Part shown: in pieces, positions 26,532-36,409 of the stretch
Position numbering within the stretch: the first letter of the stretch is position 1
How the letters are laid out: every line of letters starts with the position of its first letter
Origin: Xylophilus rhododendri
Lineage (GTDB): Bacteria > Pseudomonadota > Gammaproteobacteria > Burkholderiales > Burkholderiaceae_C
Assembly (NCBI RefSeq): GCF_009906855.1
Contig: NZ_CP047650.1
Span: 4,774,001 to 4,838,000, forward strand
DNA: 64,000 bases
Direction of reading: 5' to 3'
The notes under the pieces: generated by a model
Told to the model about the DNA's origin: nothing
Databases searched by the model: none
Seen by the model: only the letters and a program-made list of their open reading frames with translations
Position numbers and translations under genes: made by a program

Positions 26532-28658
26532 CTAGAAGTCCACCACCGCCCGCAGCACCGCCTGCCGCGACTCGCCCAGCGTCACATACAGCGGGCTGCC
26601 CGAGGACGAGACATAGTTCTTGTCGAACAGGTTCTTCACGTTGAACTGCAGGCGCAGGCCGTGGTTGTTCCAGCGGGTGTCGTAGCTCACGAAGGCATCG
26701 ACCACCTCGTAGGCATCGTTGGTGAAGCTGTTGGCGCTGTCGCCCGCGCGCTTGCCGATGTGGCGCACGCCGGCGCCGGTGCGCCACTGGCCGCCGCCGG
26801 TGGCGCGGGCGAACTCGTAGGTGGCGAAGACCGAGGCTTGCTGCTGGGCGACGTTGGCCAGGCGGTTGCCGCTGTATTGCGGGTCGTCGGTGACGTAGGC
26901 GTCGGTGAAGGCATAGCTGCCGATCAGCTTCCACTGCTTCGCGATCTGGCCGGCGGCGTCCAACTCCAGGCCGCGCGAGCGGGCGCCGCCCACGGCGCGC
27001 TGGGTGGTGATGCCGGCGACGGTCTCGCTCACCACCACGTTCTTCTTCTTGATGTCGTAGAGCGCGGCGGTGGCGGTGATGCCCTGCGGCATCTCCAGCT
27101 TGGTGCCGATCTCCCAGGACTTGCCTTCCTCCGGCGGCAGCGTGCCGATGACGGTGCCGGTGCTGGTCTGCGGGTTGAAGGATTCGCTGTAGCTGCCGTA
27201 CACCGACCACAGCTTGCTCGGCTGCCACACCAGGCCGACGCGCGGGATGAACTTGGAGCCGTCCGACTGGCTGGCCACCACGAAGGGCCGGCCCTTGCCC
27301 GCCGTCTGCTCGTAGCGCTGCCAGCGGCCGCCGGCCTGCACGATCCACTGTTCGGACAGGCGGATCGAGTCCTGCGCGAAGAGCGCCTGCTGGTTGAGCA
27401 GGGCGTGCTGGTCGCTGGTGGTGGGGTCCACGACCAGCGAGTTGGCCAGGGTGCCGTAGACCGGGTTGTAGACGTTGAAGGCCGTGCTGTTGGTGCCGCG
27501 GATCAGGTCCTGGCGGTAGATGTCGGCATCCTCGGCATCGAAGCCGGCCAGGATCTGGTGCTTCACCCCGCCCCAGTTCACGTCGCCCTGCAGGTTGACC
27601 TGGGCCACATGCTGCTGGCTGTTGGCGCCGCGGGTGCCGTCGGGCCGGCGGGTGAGCACGCCGGTGACCGGGTTGTAGGCGACCGGGCGGGCCTGGAAGT
27701 CGCTGTAGGTGTTGCGGTTGAAGCTGTAGGTGCCGTTGAGCTTCCAGGCGGTGTTGAGCGTGTGCTGCGCCTGCACCGTGAAGAAGTCCGAGGTGCCGAT
27801 GGTGCGGTTGTAGGCCTCGTCGAAACGGGTCTCGGGATTGGTATTGACCGGCTTGCCGGTGCGGGTGTCGATGACGGTGCCGCGGTCGAAGGGCTGTTCG
27901 TAGTCGGTGTGCTCGAAGGAGGCGCGCACATAGGTGCCGGAGCCGTACCAGGCGAGCGACGGCGCGATCACCTTCTGCTTGTTGGTGCCGAAGTTGCGCC
28001 AGTAGTCCACGTTGCTGATGTCGGCGATCAGGCGGTAGGCCAGGCCGTTGGTGCCGATCGGGCCGGTGAGGTCGATCTGCGCGTTGCCGCCGCCGTAGCT
28101 GGAGGCGCTGGCCGCGGCCTGGCCGGCGAATTCGAGCTGGGGTTTCTTGGTCACCATGTTGATGACGCCGCCCGGGTCCATGGTGCCGTAGACGATGGAC
28201 GAGGGGCCCTTGAGCACCTCGACCCGGTCGGTCGTGTAGGTGAGGTTGCGCGCCAGCACGGTGCGCACGCCGTCGCGCAGGATGGAGCCGTCGCGGTTGA
28301 AGCCGAAGCCGCGCTTGATCAGCGCGTCCTGCGTGCCGCCGAGGGTGTTGGCCTGGGTGATGCCGCTGACGTAGTAGAGCGCCTCGTCGATGTTGCGCAC
28401 CTGGGTGTCCTGCAGCACCTGGGCGGGCACCACGGCGACGGCCTGCGGCACGTCGCGCAGGTCGGCATCCACGCGGGTGGCGGTGGTGGCGCGTTTGGGC
28501 TGGTAGCCGATTTCCTGGGCGCGCTCCTGCACGATCACTTCCGGCAGTGCGGGCGACGACGTGGAGGAGGCCGGTGCGGATTGCGCCGCGGCGCTGCCGC
28601 AGGCGCCCAGCAGGGCGAGTTGGGTGAAGGTGAAGAGGCCGCTCGGGATGGGTCGCAT
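26532..28658 (-). CDS. TonB-dependent siderophore receptor
   Basis: A 708-aa outer-membrane receptor. Signal peptide (about residues 1-25, LLGACGSAAAQ), TonB box region (LPEVIVQERA), plug domain (DVPQAVAVVPAQVLQDTQV; VEVLKGPSSIVYGTMDPGGV) and barrel ending LGESRQAVLRAVVDF with the terminal aromatic. There is no STN domain, so unlike the FecA-like protein it should not signal through an ECF sigma factor. A Fur-like site at 28687-28705 lies 29 nt before the start, giving direct iron control. It appears monocistronic. Confidence 0.93.
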   Translation of the reverse strand: MRPIPSGLFTFTQLALLGACGSAAAQSAPASSTSSPALPEVIVQERAQEIGYQPKRATTATRVDADLRDVPQAVAVVPAQVLQDTQVRNIDEALYYVSGITQANTLGGTQDALIKRGFGFNRDGSILRDGVRTVLARNLTYTTDRVEVLKGPSSIVYGTMDPGGVINMVTKKPQLEFAGQAAASASSYGGGNAQIDLTGPIGTNGLAYRLIADISNVDYWRNFGTNKQKVIAPSLAWYGSGTYVRASFEHTDYEQPFDRGTVIDTRTGKPVNTNPETRFDEAYNRTIGTSDFFTVQAQHTLNTAWKLNGTYSFNRNTYSDFQARPVAYNPVTGVLTRRPDGTRGANSQQHVAQVNLQGDVNWGGVKHQILAGFDAEDADIYRQDLIRGTNSTAFNVYNPVYGTLANSLVVDPTTSDQHALLNQQALFAQDSIRLSEQWIVQAGGRWQRYEQTAGKGRPFVVASQSDGSKFIPRVGLVWQPSKLWSVYGSYSESFNPQTSTGTVIGTLPPEEGKSWEIGTKLEMPQGITATAALYDIKKKNVVVSETVAGITTQRAVGGARSRGLELDAAGQIAKQWKLIGSYAFTDAYVTDDPQYSGNRLANVAQQQASVFATYEFARATGGGQWRTGAGVRHIGKRAGDSANSFTNDAYEVVDAFVSYDTRWNNHGLRLQFNVKNLFDKNYVSSSGSPLYVTLGESRQAVLRAVVDF

Positions 28659-28686
28659 GAAGGAAAAGCCAGGAAAAGTAACTTAC

Positions 28687-28705
28687 GGTAATGTAAGTCA
28701 TTCTC
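28687..28705. promoter_or_regulatory. Fur-box-like site upstream of the TonB receptor
   Basis: On the minus strand GAGAATGACTTACATTACC matches the Fur consensus at 13 of 19 positions. It overlaps the likely promoter of the siderophore receptor gene and stands out as A/T-rich. Iron-dependent repression is the probable role. Confidence 0.65.
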
Positions 28706-28754
28706 ATCTGGCTTTGCCCCGCTCCCCATCAGGAGCGGCCTGCCGGCGGGCCGG

Positions 28755-30208
28755 TCAGGAGGTCTTGACCGACACCGTCTTGGTCCAGAGATAGGACTCC
28801 ATGGCCTCCGGGCCGCCTTCGGAGCCGTAGCCCGAATCCTTGATGCCGCCGAAGGGCATCTCGGCGCTGGGCGTGGCCGGCTGGTTGATCCACAGCATGC
28901 CCACTTCCAGGCGGTTGGACAGCTGCTGCACCGTGCGGATCGACTCGGTGAAGGCATAGCCGGCCAGGCCGTAGGGCAGGCGGTTGCCTTCGGCGATGGC
29001 CTCGTCCAGCGTGTCGAAACCGCGGATGGCGGCGATCGGGCCGAAGGGCTCGTCGTTGAACACCGAGGCGTCCAGCGGCACGTTTGACAGCACGGTGGGC
29101 GTGAAGAAGTTGCCGTCGGCCTTGCCGCGTTCGCCGCCGGTCAGCACCTTGGCGCCGCTGGTGCGGGCGTTGGCCACGATCTGGTCCATGGCCTGCAGGC
29201 GGCGCGGGTTGGCCAGCGGGCCCATGCTGGTGCCCTGGGTCAGGCCGTCGCCGACGACCAGGCTTTCGGCATAGGCCACGAAGGCCTTTTCGAATTCGCT
29301 CCGGATGCCGTTGTGCACCAGGAAGCGGGTGGGCGAGATGCAGACCTGGCCGGCATTGCGGTATTTGGCGCCGGCGGCGGAGCGCACGGCAAGTTCCACG
29401 TTGGCGTCTTCCGCCACGATCACCGGCGCGTGGCCGCCCAGCTCCATGGTGGCGCGCTTCATGTGCTGGCCGGCCAGCGCGGCCAGCTGCTTGCCCACGG
29501 CGGTCGAGCCGGTGAAGGTGACCTTGCGGATGATCGGATGCGGGATCAGGTAGCTGGAGATCTCGTGCGGATCGCCGAACACCAGGCCGACCGTGCCGGG
29601 CGGCAGGCCGGCATCGACGAAGGCCTGCATCAGCGCGGCGGGCGATGCCGGGGTTTCTTCCGGCGCCTTGCACAGGAAGGAGCAGCCGCTGGCCAGGGCG
29701 GCGGCGAGCTTGCGCACCACCTGGTTGATCGGGAAGTTCCAGGGCGTGAAGGCGGCGACCGGGCCCAGCGGGAACCTCAGCACCTGCTGCTGCGTATCGG
29801 GCGCGCGGGCCGGCACGATGCGGCCGTAGACGCGCAGGCCTTCGTCGGCGAACCATTCGATGATGGCGGCGCCGGACATCACTTCGATCTTGGCCTCGGC
29901 CAGGGGCTTGCCCTGTTCCTGCGTGAGCAGCGGCGCGATCTCGTCGGCGCGGCTGCGCAGCAGGGCAGCGGCCTTGCGCATGGCGATGGCGCGCTCGGCA
30001 GGGGGATGGCGCGCCAGGCTTCGAAGCCGCGCTGCGCGGCTTCCAGGGCGGCGTCGAGGTCGGCGCGGCCGGCGTGGGCCACCTTGCCGATGGTCAGGCC
30101 GGTGGCCGGGTTGCGCACCGGCAGGCTGCGGCCGTCGGCGGCGTCGCGCCATTGGCCGCCGATGAGCAGGCCGGTGTCGGGATAGGAACGGGTTTGGGTG
30201 TCGGACAT
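28755..30208 (-). pseudogene. NAD(P)-dependent succinate-semialdehyde-type aldehyde dehydrogenase, interrupted by one frameshift
   Basis: Oxidises an aldehyde to an acid. It starts [20 protein letters not shown] at 30208; after about 69 codons a C-run one base short (GGGGG at 30001-30005, plus strand) breaks the frame, and one added base gives [18 protein letters not shown] and a 484-aa protein. The rest holds the fold: PWNFPINQV, the cofactor motif [11 protein letters not shown], the catalytic Glu in ELGGHAP and Cys in [12 protein letters not shown]. The closest named group is succinate/glutarate-semialdehyde dehydrogenase (GabD-like). Single homopolymer deletion again suggests an assembly error. 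No GABA transaminase is adjacent, so the substrate is open. Confidence 0.88.
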
Positions 30209-30350
30209 GGAGATCGAGCTGATGTGTTCGTTGCAAACGCGGCAGCCGCTGAGAGCGCCGCGACCCATCCCGGACTTTAGGCGATTGCGGCGCCGGCCGT
30301 GCGAGCGCGCCGCGTTACACCGCCGAACCGGCCGGCGCGCGCCGCGTCGG

Positions 30351-31133
30351 ATGCTGTTGAGCATGCGCAATGCCCTCGATTTCTCCTCCCTGACCGGGCT
30401 GCTGTCCACGCTGCTGGGCCTGGTCGTCGTCTCCCTGGTGGCGGTGAGCATCCGCTTGCTGGTCATGACCGGCGTGCAGCAGCGCCGCGAAAGGCAGAAC
30501 CGGCAGATCAACGAAAGGCTCAAGACCCTGATCGCCGCCTACAAGACGCTGGGCGGCTCCTTCACCGGCGACCTGACGGTGGACCCGAGCCACCTGCGCG
30601 ACCTGCGTGCGCGGGCCGATGCGGCCGACGCCGCGCTGAAGCGGGCGGAGGTGGAGGCGGCCGTCGCGCCGGTGGAGGGCGCGGCGCCGCCGGCCGTCGT
30701 GCCTGCCCGGCCGCCCGAGACCGGCTCCGAGCGGCGCCGTCGCATCCGCGATGCCGTCGAGGCGGCCCTGTCGGATGTCGTGCTGCTGGGCACCCGCGAG
30801 CAGGTGGAGCTGGCGGCCCGGGCGGCCAACGACATGGTGGCCGGCCGGCCGGTGGAGACGGCCGAGCTGGTGGTGTCGCTGCGCGCCTTCATCCGCGAGG
30901 TGCTGGATCTGGAGGCGATGCCGGCCGGCCTGTCGATTCCCCGGCAGGGGCCCTTGCGCGGCGGGAGCTCGGGCAAGGGCGGTGGCGGGCAGGGCGAAGG
31001 GAAGTCCGGCGGGGGCGGGGGCGGAGGGGGCGGCGGCGCTGGAGGCGCTGGAGGCGGAGGCGGAGGAGGCTTCGCCGCCATCGGCGTCCACCACGATCCC
31101 GCCGCCGCCGACCATCCCCTTCAGCCGGGCTGA
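30351..31133 (+). CDS. hypothetical membrane protein with glycine-rich tail
   Basis: A 260-aa protein I cannot assign. An N-terminal membrane helix ([21 protein letters not shown], about residues 16-36) is followed by a charged Arg-rich stretch ([19 protein letters not shown]), a mainly helical cytosolic region to about residue 200, and a low-complexity tail made almost only of Gly, Ser and Ala to about 245. The region around [20 protein letters not shown] resembles nothing I can name. A second ATG lies 12 nt downstream (30363). The last 13 nt overlap the 3' end of the convergent phenylalanine hydroxylase gene. Confidence 0.7.
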   Translation: MLLSMRNALDFSSLTGLLSTLLGLVVVSLVAVSIRLLVMTGVQQRRERQNRQINERLKTLIAAYKTLGGSFTGDLTVDPSHLRDLRARADAADAALKRAEVEAAVAPVEGAAPPAVVPARPPETGSERRRRIRDAVEAALSDVVLLGTREQVELAARAANDMVAGRPVETAELVVSLRAFIREVLDLEAMPAGLSIPRQGPLRGGSSGKGGGGQGEGKSGGGGGGGGGGAGGAGGGGGGGFAAIGVHHDPAAADHPLQPG

Positions 31134-32008
31134 GCCGGGCGCTTCGCCCGGTGGTAGCTGCCGATGCCGCGGTGGATCACCCGGTCGCTCTCCAGCACCG
31201 TGCCGGGCGCATGCTCGGCCTGCCCGCGGATCGCCGCATAGACCGGCGCGAAATCGATGCGGGCCAGTTCCAGCAACTGCTCCAGGCTGTCGATGACGAA
31301 ATAGCTCTCCTGGAAATCGTCGATCCGGTAGCGCGTGCGCATCACCCGCGCCAGGTCGAAGCCGATGCGGTGGGGCGAGGGTGAGTCCAGCGCGAACACA
31401 CTCTCGGTGAAGGAACTGGCGATGCCGGCGCCGTAGATGCGCAGGCCGTCTTCCTGCCGCACCAGGCCGAACTCCACCGTGTACCAGTAGACACGGGCCA
31501 GCTGGTCCAGCACGCCGAGCTGCTGCGCCCGCAGGCCGCCTTCGCCGTAAGCCTGGATGTAGTCGGCGATGGCAGGGTTCATCAGCATCGGCACATGGCC
31601 GAAGACATCGTGGAAGACATCGGGCTCCTCCAGGTAGTCCAGCTCCTGCGGCCGGCGGATGAACTGGCCGGCGGGGAAACGCCGGTGGGCCAGATGGTCG
31701 AAGAAGACCTCGTCGGGCACCAGGCCGGGCACGGCGACGATCTGCCAGCCGGTGCGCCGCATCAGGCTGTCGCTGAGGCGGCGGAAATCCGGGATCTCGT
31801 CGGCGCCCATGGGCAGCCGGTGCATGCCCTCGATGAATTCGTCGCAGGCGCGGCCGACCAGCATCTTCGTCTGGCGCTCGAACAGGGTCTTCCAGGTGGC
31901 GTGGTCCTGGGGCGTGTAGTGCTCCCAGCCCTGGTCTATCGTCCAGTCGGCGCGCTCGGGCCGGAAGGCGTCTCCCGCCGCCAGGCCGTGCTTGCTGTCC
32001 GCGGGCAT
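31121..32008 (-). CDS. phhA: phenylalanine 4-monooxygenase
   Basis: Pterin-dependent non-haem iron hydroxylase that converts phenylalanine to tyrosine. At 295 aa it has the length of the single-domain bacterial enzyme. The iron ligands are all present: His133 and His138 in VFHDVFGHVP and Glu179 in YWYTVEFGLV. It follows hppD by seven bases and the two form an aromatic amino acid degradation pair. No pterin dehydratase gene (phhB) is next to it. Control by the divergent Lrp-type regulator is likely. Confidence 0.95.
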   Translation of the reverse strand: MPADSKHGLAAGDAFRPERADWTIDQGWEHYTPQDHATWKTLFERQTKMLVGRACDEFIEGMHRLPMGADEIPDFRRLSDSLMRRTGWQIVAVPGLVPDEVFFDHLAHRRFPAGQFIRRPQELDYLEEPDVFHDVFGHVPMLMNPAIADYIQAYGEGGLRAQQLGVLDQLARVYWYTVEFGLVRQEDGLRIYGAGIASSFTESVFALDSPSPHRIGFDLARVMRTRYRIDDFQESYFVIDSLEQLLELARIDFAPVYAAIRGQAEHAPGTVLESDRVIHRGIGSYHRAKRPAQPG

Positions 32009-32015
32009 GGCGGGT

Positions 32016-33098
32016 TCAGGCGGTCTGCAGCACGCCGCGTTCGATCTGGTCGCGCTCCAGCGATTCGAACAGGGCCTTGAAATTGCCTTCGCCGAAACCT
32101 TCGCGGTAGTCGCCCTTGCGCTGGATGAACTCGAAGAAGACTGGGCCGAGCACGGTGCCCGAGAAGATCTGCAGCAGCAGGCGCGGGCTGCCGCCCTCGG
32201 TGGTGCCGTCGAGCAGGATGCCGCGCGACTTCAGCGCGGCCGGGTCCTCGCCATGGCCGGGCAGGCGGCCTTCGAGCATCTGGTAGTAGGTGTCGGGCGG
32301 CGCCTTCATCAGCGGCACGCCGGCCGCGCGCAGGCGGTCCACGCTGGCCAGCAGGTCGTCGCTGAGCAGGGCGATGTGCTGGATGCCCTCGCCGTTGAAG
32401 GCCATCAGGTATTCCTCGATCTGGCCCGAGCCCTTGGAGGACTCCTCGTTGAGCGGGATGCGGATCATGCCGTCCGGCGCGGTCATGGCCTTGCTGGTCA
32501 GGCCGGTGTATTCGCCTTTGATGTCGAAGTAGCGGATCTCGCGGAAGTTGAAGAACTTCTCGTAGAAGCCCGCCCAATAGGCCATGCGGCCGCGGTAGAC
32601 GTTGTGGGTGAGGTGGTCCACCAGCTTGAAGCCGTGGCCGGCGGGCTTGCGGTCCACGCCCTCGATGAACTTGAAGTCGATGTCGTAGATCGACAGGCCT
32701 TCCTCGGAGCGGTCTATCAGGTAGAGCGGCGCGCCGCCGATGCCCTTGATGGCCGGCAGGTGCAGCTCCATCGGGCCGGTGGGCACATCGACCGGCTGGG
32801 CGCCGAGTTCGATCGCGCGGTAGTAGGCGGCATGCGCGTCGCGCACCCGGAAGGCCATGCCGCAGGCCGAGGGGCCGTGCTCGGCGGCGAAGTAGGCGGC
32901 GGGGCTTTTCTCCTCGCGGTTGACGATGAAGTTGATGTCGCCCTGGCGGTACAGGTCCACGTTCTTCGAGCGGTGGCGGGCCACCAGCGAGAAGCCCATC
33001 ATCTCCAGGATGGGTTCGAGCACGCCCGGCGTGGGCGAGGCGAATTCGACGAACTCGAAACCCATGAGGCCCATTGGATTGTCAAAAAGGTCGGCCAT
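32016..33098 (-). CDS. hppD: 4-hydroxyphenylpyruvate dioxygenase
   Basis: Non-haem Fe(II) dioxygenase that converts 4-hydroxyphenylpyruvate to homogentisate in tyrosine degradation. The 360-aa protein has the duplicated vicinal-oxygen-chelate fold. The C-terminal half carries the metal ligands: His in [11 protein letters not shown], His in QHIALLSDD and Glu in [11 protein letters not shown]. It precedes phhA in the same operon, so phenylalanine is taken to homogentisate once a transaminase acts. Homogentisate dioxygenase and later steps are not in the window. Confidence 0.95.
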   Translation of the reverse strand: MADLFDNPMGLMGFEFVEFASPTPGVLEPILEMMGFSLVARHRSKNVDLYRQGDINFIVNREEKSPAAYFAAEHGPSACGMAFRVRDAHAAYYRAIELGAQPVDVPTGPMELHLPAIKGIGGAPLYLIDRSEEGLSIYDIDFKFIEGVDRKPAGHGFKLVDHLTHNVYRGRMAYWAGFYEKFFNFREIRYFDIKGEYTGLTSKAMTAPDGMIRIPLNEESSKGSGQIEEYLMAFNGEGIQHIALLSDDLLASVDRLRAAGVPLMKAPPDTYYQMLEGRLPGHGEDPAALKSRGILLDGTTEGGSPRLLLQIFSGTVLGPVFFEFIQRKGDYREGFGEGNFKALFESLERDQIERGVLQTA

Positions 33099-33222
33099 GT
33101 TCTCTCGCTCCTGCTGCGCATGCGTGGTGGGGCCTCCATGCTAGGCGGGGCGGGGAGCGGGTTTCCTGCGCGCTGGTGCTTCTACCGGGCCCATGGCGCG
33201 GGATTCCTGTGAAAATCCGCGG

Positions 33223-33705
33223 ATGGGTGAAGAAACAGGTCTCGATGCGGTCGATCTGCGCGTGCTTCGCGCGCTGCAGGCGCATGGCCGCGCCAGCTTC
33301 GAGGAATTGTCGGCGCTGGTGGCGCTGTCGCCTTCGGCCACGCAGCGCCGGGTGCGGCGGCTGGAGGAAGAAGGCTTCATCGCCGGCTATTCGGCGCGGG
33401 TGAACCCGGCCAGGGTCGGCATCCACCTCACCGCCTACATCAACGTGCGGCTGGAAAAACACCGCGAGAACGGCAAGCGCGGCCCGGCCGACGAGTTCGC
33501 CGCGGCGGTGCAGGCCTGGCCGGAGGTGGTCGACTGCATGGCGCTGACCGGCGAGATGGATTACCTGCTGCGGGTGCTGGTGGCCGACATGGAGCATTTC
33601 TCGGCCTTCGTGATGGACAAGCTGCTGCGCCATCCGGCGGTGCAGGACTGCAAGTCCAGCTTCGTGCTGAGCCAGGTCAAGGCCAGCGCGGTGCTGCCGA
33701 TCTGA
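33223..33705 (+). CDS. Lrp/AsnC-family transcriptional regulator
   Basis: A 160-aa regulator, the normal size. The N-terminal winged helix (LDAVDLRVLRALQAHGRASF; LSPSATQRRVRRLEEEGFIA) is followed by the RAM amino-acid-binding domain (VVDCMALTGEMDYLLRVLVA). It is divergent from hppD-phhA across 124 nt and probably activates that pair in response to an aromatic amino acid. I chose the ATG at 33223, which sits just before the domain; an in-frame ATG at 33193 would add ten residues and neither has a strong ribosome-binding site. Confidence 0.92.
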   Translation: MGEETGLDAVDLRVLRALQAHGRASFEELSALVALSPSATQRRVRRLEEEGFIAGYSARVNPARVGIHLTAYINVRLEKHRENGKRGPADEFAAAVQAWPEVVDCMALTGEMDYLLRVLVADMEHFSAFVMDKLLRHPAVQDCKSSFVLSQVKASAVLPI

Positions 33706-33812
33706 GCGGCGCCTGTCCCTTTGGAGGGAGCGCCGGGGTGGACCGGTTGGCGATGTGCCGCGGCGCTGCGCGGGCTAACTTTCCGGCTCGCATCACCTCC
33801 ATAGGAAACACC

Positions 33813-34514
33813 ATGTCCACCCAAGCCAAACTCGAAGTCCTGACCCCCAGGAACAGCCAGCTGATCTTCATCGACCACCAGCCGCAGATGGCCTTCGGCG
33901 TGCAGTCGATCGACCGCCAGACCCTCAAGAACAACACCGTGGGCCTGGCCAAGGCCGCGAAGATCTTCGACGTGCCGACCACCATCACCACGGTCGAATC
34001 GCAGTCCTTCTCCGGCTTCACCTATCCCGAACTGCTCGACGTGTTCCCCGGCAAGCAGGTGCTGGAACGCAGCTCGATGAACTCCTGGGACGACCAGAAG
34101 GTGCGCGACGCCCTGGCCGCCAACGGCCGCAAGAAGGTGGTCGTGGCCGGCCTGTGGACGGAAGTCTGCAACACCACCTTCGCCCTGTGCGCCATGCTCG
34201 AAGGCGACTACCAGATCTACATGGTGACCGACGCCTCCGGCGGCACCAGCAAGGAAGCCCACGACATGGCCATCATGCGTATGGTGCAGGCCGGCGTGGT
34301 GCCGGTGACCTGGCAGCAGGTGCTGCTGGAATGGCAGCGCGACTGGAACAACCGCGGCACCTACGACGCGGTGATGGCCGTGGCCAAGGAGCATTCCGGC
34401 GCCTATGGCATGGGCGTGGACTACGCCTACACCATGGTCCACAAGAGCGCCCAGCGCACCCAGACGCCGCACGAGGCGCTGGCGCCGGTGCATGCGCCGG
34501 TCATCGAACGCTGA
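33813..34514 (+). CDS. isochorismatase-family cysteine hydrolase (YcaC-like)
   Basis: A 233-aa hydrolase. The N-terminal catalytic Asp lies in QLIFIDHQPQMAFG and the nucleophilic Cys in VAGLWTEVCNTTFAL near residue 121. The NSWDDQKVRDAL and MVTDASGGTSKEAHDMA segments are typical of the YcaC-like subgroup, which forms multimers and whose substrate is unknown. The ATG at 33813 is preceded by AGGAAA. It lies 107 nt after the Lrp gene on the same strand; a functional link is not evident. Confidence 0.9.
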   Translation: MSTQAKLEVLTPRNSQLIFIDHQPQMAFGVQSIDRQTLKNNTVGLAKAAKIFDVPTTITTVESQSFSGFTYPELLDVFPGKQVLERSSMNSWDDQKVRDALAANGRKKVVVAGLWTEVCNTTFALCAMLEGDYQIYMVTDASGGTSKEAHDMAIMRMVQAGVVPVTWQQVLLEWQRDWNNRGTYDAVMAVAKEHSGAYGMGVDYAYTMVHKSAQRTQTPHEALAPVHAPVIER

Positions 34515-34523
34515 TCGCGCCCT

Positions 34524-36281
34524 TCAGTCGCGCTCGCCCGCGAAAGCATGGCCGGCGCGGGTGGCCCGGCGCTGGCGCTTGCTGCGGTACATGGCCTGGT
34601 CGGCCAGGCGCAGCAGCTCGTCCAGGCCCGAGGCGTTGAGCGGATAGCTGGCGATGCCCACACTCATGCCCACCGACAGGGCGCGGCCCTCGAAATCCAC
34701 CGGCGCGGCGCAGCTCTCGGCCAGCCGCTCGGTGAGGGCGGCGAGCTGCGCACGGGTGGCGCCGCCCGGCAGCAGCAGGGCGAACTCGTCGCCGCCCAGG
34801 CGGGCCACCATGTCCTCGCCGCGCAGCAGCGCCTGCATGCGGCGCACCACGGCCTGCAGGATGGCGTCGCCCGCCGCATGGCCATGGCTGTCGTTCACCG
34901 CCTTGAAGCCGTCCAGGTCCAGCAGCATCAGGCTGAAGGGCCGGCCCTCGGCCAGCAGCGCCTCGGCCCGGCCGTGGAAGCCGCTGCGGCTGGCCGCGCC
35001 GGTGAGGGCATCGGTGCCCAGGGCCTCCACCAGCTGCTCGGTGCGGGCGCTGAGCCGGCGTTCGGACTGCAGCACCAGGCGCAGCCGCGAGGCGGTGGCG
35101 CCGGCGAAAACCACCAGTTCGGCCACCAGCGCGGCCTGGGTGATGTTCATCTGGTCGGGCGTCCACGCCACCCAGCCCCAGCTGGCCACGATGATGGCCG
35201 AGATGCCCGCCAGCAGCAGCGCCACGCCCAGCGAATACAGCACCGCCGGCCAGTAGCGCCGCCGCACCGCCGACAGCGCGCCCACCAGCAGCACCATGGT
35301 CGACAGCAGCACGCAGGCCTGCACCAGGCGGAACATCCACACCACCTGGATATTGGCGAAGGCCAGCACCGTGGCCAGCACCAGCGCGCCCAGCATCAGC
35401 CGCACGATGTGCTCCAGCCAGGGCGCGAAGTGGTGCAGGCGCAGCAGCCGGCGGCCGAACTGCAGCTTGCAGAAGACCCAGGCCGGCGGCATCGCCATGT
35501 AGCAGAACCAGGCCGCCTGCGGCCAGTGCGGGAACAGGTAGCGCAGCGAATGGCCGTTGAAGCCGGCCAGGGCCAGCAGGGCGCAGACCACCGAGGCCAG
35601 ATACCAGCCGTAGATGCCTTCGCGGAAGATCGTCAGCAGCACCAGCGCATACACCACCAGCCCCAGCAGCATGCCGTAGCTCAGGCCGTCGAAGATGCGT
35701 TCGTCCTGGGTGTCTTCCAGGTAGCGCACGGTGCGCCAGATCCGCACGTCGTAGATGCGGGCGAAGGTGGAATCGACGCGGAAATACAGGGTGTAGGTCT
35801 GCGTGTCCGGCAGGCGCAGGCGCCAGGCCATCTGCTCGGAGCTGGCCGGCCGGGTGGACCAGGGATGCGACATGCCAGTGACCACCGGCTCGGCCAGCGC
35901 CCGGCCCTGGCTGTCGTAGGGGCCGTAGAAACTCAGTTCGTGGGTGGAGACGGTGGGCACCACCAGCAGCCACTCGCGGCCGGTGCTGGCCTGGTCGCTC
36001 AGGTGCACCTGCAGGCGGAACCACAGCACACGGTCGGATTCACGGCCGCGCAGCGGTGCGTCGGGGTAGGCGAAGCGGGCCTGGTTCGCCGGCTTCAACA
36101 CATCGGCGATGCCGAGGCTGCGGCTCTCGTCCTCGAAGAAGGACAGGCCGGAGACAGCCGGCACACCGCCGGGCATGTCGGTGACCGCCACGGGACGAGA
36201 TTCGGGACCATCGCCGGCCCGGGCGGTGGATGTGGCCGCCAGCAGGCCCAGCCAGCAGAAAACGATGAAGAACAAGCGCAA
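34524..36281 (-). CDS. 7TM sensor diguanylate cyclase (7TMR-DISM + GGDEF)
   Basis: A 585-aa membrane protein that should make cyclic di-GMP. Signal peptide (residues 1-22), periplasmic jelly-roll ligand domain (about 35-170), seven membrane helices (about 190-390), a short linker helix and a C-terminal GGDEF domain (about 425-575). The active-site motif is intact (MVARLGGDEFALLL). An inhibitory RxxD is not obvious. No EAL domain is fused. It is the gene after flhD on the same strand but separated from it by a strong terminator, so any link to motility is by function rather than co-transcription. Confidence 0.93.
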   Translation of the reverse strand: MRLFFIVFCWLGLLAATSTARAGDGPESRPVAVTDMPGGVPAVSGLSFFEDESRSLGIADVLKPANQARFAYPDAPLRGRESDRVLWFRLQVHLSDQASTGREWLLVVPTVSTHELSFYGPYDSQGRALAEPVVTGMSHPWSTRPASSEQMAWRLRLPDTQTYTLYFRVDSTFARIYDVRIWRTVRYLEDTQDERIFDGLSYGMLLGLVVYALVLLTIFREGIYGWYLASVVCALLALAGFNGHSLRYLFPHWPQAAWFCYMAMPPAWVFCKLQFGRRLLRLHHFAPWLEHIVRLMLGALVLATVLAFANIQVVWMFRLVQACVLLSTMVLLVGALSAVRRRYWPAVLYSLGVALLLAGISAIIVASWGWVAWTPDQMNITQAALVAELVVFAGATASRLRLVLQSERRLSARTEQLVEALGTDALTGAASRSGFHGRAEALLAEGRPFSLMLLDLDGFKAVNDSHGHAAGDAILQAVVRRMQALLRGEDMVARLGGDEFALLLPGGATRAQLAALTERLAESCAAPVDFEGRALSVGMSVGIASYPLNASGLDELLRLADQAMYRSKRQRRATRAGHAFAGERD

Positions 36282-36350
36282 CGCGCCACCTCACGGGCAG
36301 GTCGCCCACAGACAAAAGGGGCGCCGATTGTGCCGTGACGCCGCGGCGGG

Positions 36351-36379
36351 AAGAAAAAAGGCCTCCGCGGGGGAGGCCT
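36351..36379 (-). terminator. Rho-independent terminator downstream of flhD
   Basis: On the minus strand AGGCCTCC pairs with GGAGGCCT around a five-base loop and is followed by TTTTTTCTT. This 8-bp stem with a U tract is a textbook terminator. It lies 31 nt after the flhD stop and before the diguanylate cyclase gene. Confidence 0.85.
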
Positions 36380-36409
36380 GGTCAGCGGGGCGCATGGCGG
36401 GGCGGCCGG

